In this document: positions 7,313 through 9,719 of the stretch, in pieces | Layout: each line of letters starts with the position of its first letter | Numbering within the stretch: the stretch's first letter is position 1 | Source of the DNA: Methylococcaceae bacterium | GTDB lineage: Bacteria; Pseudomonadota; Gammaproteobacteria; Methylococcales; Methylomonadaceae | Assembly: GCA_947506075.1 (NCBI GenBank) | Contig: CANNNN010000078.1 | Location: 1 to 9,719, forward strand | Length of the DNA stretch: 9,719 nucleotides | Direction of reading: 5' to 3' | The notes under the pieces: model-generated | The model's database searches: none | What the model was told of the DNA's origin: nothing | The model's input: only the letters and a program-made list of their open reading frames with translations | Made by a program: the position numbers and the translations under genes

Positions 7313-8179
7313 ATGATTAGAAGCATGACCGCCTTCGCCGGCAATGAGATAGAAATCGGTGATTTAACGATAAGCTGTGAATTGCGTACAGTCAATCACC
7401 GTTATTGCGATATCAGCATAAGATTACCGGAGCGCCTGCGTTTTGTCGAAGTCGAGCTGCGCTCAATCATTGCTGCCAAGATCAATAGAGGCAAGGTTGA
7501 ACTCACCTTGAGTTACAAAAAACAGTCTAAAAAAGGCCCCGGTTTCGTCATTAATAGGGATGCGTTAGCCACTTTACTTGCCGCGACTAACGCTATTGAA
7601 GAGCAAATGCTCGGTACCTTGTCTTTTTCGGCGCTGGATGTACTGGCATTTCCCGGTATTCAGCAGGAACCGGATATCGATAAAGAGCAGCTCAATCGAG
7701 GCATCATTACCCTGGTCACGCTAACACTGGCACAACTACTGGAGGCGAGGGAAAGAGAAGGCACACAGCTTAAACTCTTGATTGAAGAACGCTGTGCAAA
7801 GATGCTTGGGTTTGTTGTTTTAGCAGGGAGGCGTATGCCGGAGGTGTTGTTGCAGGTTCGCACTAAACTAAAAGATCGGATTGTCGAACTGGTCGCGCAA
7901 CCCGATTTTGACCGTCTGGAACAGGAGTTGGTATTACTGGCTCAAAAACTGGACATTACCGAAGAACTCGACAGACTGGAAACCCATATCACCGAAGTGT
8001 TGCGGGTGCTCAAACAAAAAGAGCCGGTCGGAAGACGGCTTGATTTTTTAATGCAGGAATTAAACCGTGAAGCGAATACTTTGGGGTCTAAGTCGGCCGA
8101 CAAGGAAATGACCCAAATAGCCATCGAGCTTAAAGTACTGATCGAGCAAATGCGGGAGCAGATACAAAATCTTGAATAG
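7313..8179 (+). CDS. yicC: YicC family endoribonuclease
   Basis: A 288-residue member of the YicC family. Work on E. coli YicC has linked the family to endoribonucleolytic cleavage of RNA, including small RNA turnover. The N-terminal signature MIRSMTAFA (1-9) is present, followed by CELRTVNHRYCD (22-33) and the NRGKVELTL segment (58-66), all typical of the YicC-like N-terminal domain. The conserved C-terminal domain (DUF1732) carries GRRLDFLMQELNREANTLGS (240-259) and ends in the charged helix EQMREQIQNLE. The length and both ends are complete. The start has a well-placed AGGTGA upstream. In many proteobacteria yicC is followed by gmk; here it is followed by a terminator and a convergent gene instead. 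Confidence 0.96.
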   Translation: MIRSMTAFAGNEIEIGDLTISCELRTVNHRYCDISIRLPERLRFVEVELRSIIAAKINRGKVELTLSYKKQSKKGPGFVINRDALATLLAATNAIEEQMLGTLSFSALDVLAFPGIQQEPDIDKEQLNRGIITLVTLTLAQLLEAREREGTQLKLLIEERCAKMLGFVVLAGRRMPEVLLQVRTKLKDRIVELVAQPDFDRLEQELVLLAQKLDITEELDRLETHITEVLRVLKQKEPVGRRLDFLMQELNREANTLGSKSADKEMTQIAIELKVLIEQMREQIQNLE

Positions 8180-8206
8180 TGTTTTGACCCGCCTCACCAA
8201 TCTACT

Positions 8207-8231
8207 CAAAGCCGTGTAAATCGCGGCTTTG
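8207..8231. terminator. Probable bidirectional intrinsic terminator between yicC and the membrane-protein gene
   Basis: A perfect 8-bp inverted repeat, CAAAGCCG (8207-8214) and CGGCTTTG (8224-8231), with a 9-base loop, lies 28 bases after the yicC stop and between convergent genes. The A and T runs at the stem ends resemble the A-tract/U-tract of two-way terminators, though no long T run follows. A second short stem, AACCT-loop-AGGTT (8253-8266), lies nearer the minus-strand gene. Confidence 0.55.
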
Positions 8232-8286
8232 TTGATTCTAAACGCTTCATTAAACCTGATAAGGTTGGAAAAGAATTAAGCCGGGC

Positions 8287-8790
8287 CTAGTCGGCACTGA
8301 CTTTGCCCATTCGAATTCGGGCGCGTACCAGTGCCGTGATCACCACCAGCAATAAAGCGCCCAGCGAGAACTCCAGCATGATGAAGGCGGCAATTTTAAA
8401 GTAGGCAAACAACGGGTCGACAAATCTGACCAGCCAGCCGCCTGCTTCATCAGCCAGGGCGGCTCCGTAAGTCATGCTACTCAACCAGATTTTAAGCCGT
8501 ACCGAGAACTCGGTCATCAGCATTAAATGGGTTAAGGTCAGCACCAGCATTCCCATAGAGAATAGATGGAAATGCGAGACTTCGAGCATACCCTGGTAAC
8601 TGCGCGGCTGGGTAAACTGTTGTTCGGAACCTAGGTAATAGGCAATCACAGAATCCGGCGTTAAGTCCATATGATGGAAATACATCATGCCGTTACTGAT
8701 CCATAGCAGCGCGATATAGACCAGAAACATCAACACTAGCGTGTTTAACAAGGATTTTCGATGCTGTTCGCCGGTAACAAAATAACGCAT
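8287..8790 (-). CDS. Four-helix inner-membrane protein with paired histidines, partner of FMN-binding protein
   Basis: A 167-residue integral membrane protein that I do not recognise by name. Hydrophobic segments are near residues 13-35, 72-93, 100-122 (weaker) and 132-154, with Arg/Lys at the C-terminal tail (RARIRMGK). Histidines are not random: His39 and His40 lie just after the first helix, His73 and His75 at the start of the second, and His88 further along that same helix. The 13-residue spacing of His75 and His88 matches that of haem ligands on one helix in cytochrome b proteins, but a matching pair on another helix was not seen. Its ATG overlaps the stop of the FMN-binding gene as TAATG, with AGGG nine bases upstream, so the two are translationally coupled. 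A role passing electrons between the membrane pool and the flavoprotein is inference. Confidence 0.8.
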   Translation of the reverse strand: MRYFVTGEQHRKSLLNTLVLMFLVYIALLWISNGMMYFHHMDLTPDSVIAYYLGSEQQFTQPRSYQGMLEVSHFHLFSMGMLVLTLTHLMLMTEFSVRLKIWLSSMTYGAALADEAGGWLVRFVDPLFAYFKIAAFIMLEFSLGALLLVVITALVRARIRMGKVSAD

Positions 8791-9338
8791 TATTGATTAC
8801 CCTGAACCATAACCTCATAAATCGCCATGACCTTGCGAACACTGCTGACCGCTGCCCGGGTACTTAGGGTCGCACCGCTGATCCCGTCGATGCCTTTGTT
8901 AAAATCCATGTCGGCTAGCGTACGCTTATACAACTGTTCATACCAGCGTTCCGGCGGCTGGTATTCCGGCGGTTCGTGGAAAGCCAGCATAGTGACGTTG
9001 CGCAATTCGCCATCCGGAGTCAGCACGATCATCAGGGTTTCCGGTTTGGTTCTGACCGTGCCGGTCTCAATCGCGGCATAACCGAGCAGCTTACCCTGAT
9101 CTTTGCCGACATAAAAAGTAAACAGGCCTGAATCAAGTTTAGCCTTAGCCAGCGTCTGAATTTTTTCGACTTGCTGTTGATCGGGAAATAATGATAATTG
9201 CTCGACCTGCATGCCTTTGCCGAAGGCCAGTTCCAGCGCCTCATTTTTACTGTAAAAGACGGTGGCGTAACTTGGGGTGATTGCGCTGAGCAGCAATAGA
9301 AAGAGTATAAAAAATCCTCCGATCCTGATTGTTTTCAT
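8790..9338 (-). CDS. Exported FMN-binding domain protein with covalent flavinylation motif
   Basis: A 182-residue periplasmic flavoprotein. Residues 1-25 are a signal peptide (MKTIRI, then a Leu-rich core, with likely cleavage after SYA at 23-25). The C-terminal FMN-binding domain has the motif DGISGATLST (151-160). In NqrC, RnfG and related proteins, ApbE attaches FMN through a phosphoester to the Thr of such DxxSGAT motifs, here Thr157. I chose the start at 9338 rather than the in-frame ATG at 9494. The signal peptide begins there, a sigma70-like promoter lies just upstream, and the extra 52 residues would be translated from the repeat region. The gene overlaps the four-helix membrane-protein gene by one base and follows a porin gene, forming a likely envelope redox set. 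An electron-transfer role is strongly suggested by the family; substrate and partner are unknown. apbE is not in the window. Confidence 0.88.
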   Translation of the reverse strand: MKTIRIGGFFILFLLLLSAITPSYATVFYSKNEALELAFGKGMQVEQLSLFPDQQQVEKIQTLAKAKLDSGLFTFYVGKDQGKLLGYAAIETGTVRTKPETLMIVLTPDGELRNVTMLAFHEPPEYQPPERWYEQLYKRTLADMDFNKGIDGISGATLSTRAAVSSVRKVMAIYEVMVQGNQ

Positions 9339-9364
9339 AGTGGGTCTCGTTGTGACAATGAGTA

Positions 9365-9393
9365 AATTTAAGAGTATGTTTACATATTGTCCA
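9365..9393 (-). promoter_or_regulatory. Sigma70-type promoter for the FMN-binding gene, with possible operator in the spacer
   Basis: On the minus strand, TGGACA (9393-9388, five of six to consensus) is followed after exactly 17 bases by TAAATT (9370-9365, four of six). Transcription would begin near 9358 and give a leader of about 20 bases to the ATG at 9338. The spacer holds an inverted repeat TATGT-AA-ACATA (9386-9375), a size and position suited to a repressor site. The -35 overlaps the end of the adjacent repeat arm. Confidence 0.45.
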
Positions 9394-9540
9394 TGAAAAT
9401 CACTAAAGACACGAAAAATCAATTGAATGACCGATCGAAACGTTTTAAAAACTAATCTGTTGCAAAACGTGAATGACAGGGTTAGATACCCCATCGCTCT
9501 AAGTCAGTTTTGTTTTTCGTGCTTTTCGTGTCTTTCGCGG
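9391..9540. repeat. Inverted pair of 9-bp tandem-repeat arms (possible MITE-like element)
   Basis: The right arm on the plus strand reads as three 9-base units: TTTTCGTGC (9514-9522), TTTTCGTGT (9523-9531) and CTTTCGCGG (9532-9540). The left arm, read on the minus strand, reads TTTTCGTGT (9417-9409), CTTTAGTGA (9408-9400) and TTTTCATGG (9399-9391). The arms share a perfect 13-base inverted match, AAAGACACGAAAA at 9405-9417 against 9523-9535. The 96-base core has a smaller inverted pair, ACGTTTT (9440-9446) and AAAACGT (9464-9470). No coding potential and no obvious target duplication was seen. It fills most of the 217-bp gap between the porin stop and the FMN-binding gene. Confidence 0.55.
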
Positions 9541-9555
9541 ATAAATAATAATTAA

Positions 9556-9719
9556 CTAGAAAATAAAGCCGAAGCCCAGGTTGAAATCATCCGGTAAGCT
9601 GCCTTTTTTAGCCATGAAGTTGCGATAATCGGCCTTGATCACGACATTGGGAATAGGCTTGTATTGCAAACCGAACTGGTAAATTTTCTTGTTTTTCGCT
9701 TCATCGTCAGAAAAACCGA
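9556..9719 (-). CDS. Outer-membrane beta-barrel (porin-like) protein, C-terminal fragment
   Basis: Translation of the minus strand from the window edge to the TAG at 9558-9556 gives 53 complete codons plus a partial one. The fragment includes GLQYKPIPNVVIKADYRNF and ends in DDFNLGFGFIF. Alternating hydrophobic and polar residues, a YKP-x-PNVVIKADY hairpin and a terminal Phe are typical of the last strands of porins, where the Phe is the outer-membrane assembly signal. The start and most of the protein lie outside the window, so the porin type cannot be fixed. It lies upstream of the FMN-binding gene on the same strand, 217 bp away. The flavoprotein gene has its own candidate promoter, so co-transcription is possible but not required. 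Confidence 0.75.
   Translation of the reverse strand, partial: GFSDDEAKNKKIYQFGLQYKPIPNVVIKADYRNFMAKKGSLPDDFNLGFGFIF

Noticed and set aside
9339..9494. Longer FMN-binding protein starting at the ATG at 9494
   Set aside because: The extra 52 residues would be encoded by the repeat region and would bury the clear signal peptide. A promoter with start near 9358 and the signal peptide at 9338 support the shorter form.

Overview
The window reads as a piece of a gammaproteobacterial chromosome. The housekeeping genes (rph, rdgB, yicC), the outer-membrane proteins ending in Phe and the moderate base composition all fit. A methylotroph or methanotroph-like gammaproteobacterium is my best guess, but that comes from general resemblance of the gene set, not from any diagnostic gene. 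No rRNA, tRNA, CRISPR array, transposase or phage gene was seen.

Layout. (1) Positions 1-3621, + strand: the 3' part of a TonB-dependent outer-membrane receptor, followed by a lipoprotein with five Asp-box (BNR) repeats and a cluster of Cys and His residues. (2) Positions 3771-6171, - strand: a tight operon transcribed rph -> rdgB -> NahK-like sugar kinase. rph and rdgB overlap by four bases, and the kinase starts 17 bases after the rdgB stop. (3) Positions 6371-7270, - strand: a cytosolic Hanks-type Ser/Thr kinase without a neighbouring PP2C phosphatase. It diverges across only 42 bp from yicC (7313-8179, +), which ends at a likely bidirectional terminator. (4) Positions 8287-9719, - strand: the C-terminus of an outer-membrane beta-barrel protein, an exported FMN-binding protein with a covalent flavinylation motif, and a four-helix membrane protein with paired histidines. 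The last two genes overlap as TAATG.

How the parts work together. The rph/rdgB/yicC group is RNA and nucleotide housekeeping: tRNA 3'-end trimming, removal of non-canonical NTPs and RNA cleavage. A kinase beside these genes is a recurrent arrangement in proteobacteria. The TonB receptor and the Asp-box lipoprotein look like an outer-membrane uptake pair with unknown substrate. The most interesting region is 8287-9719. It can be read as a small extracytoplasmic flavin electron-transfer module: a membrane protein that may bind haem, a periplasmic flavoprotein and an outer-membrane porin. Between the porin and the flavoprotein lies an inverted pair of 9-bp tandem-repeat arms (9391-9540), one of which supplies part of a good sigma70-type promoter for the flavoprotein gene.
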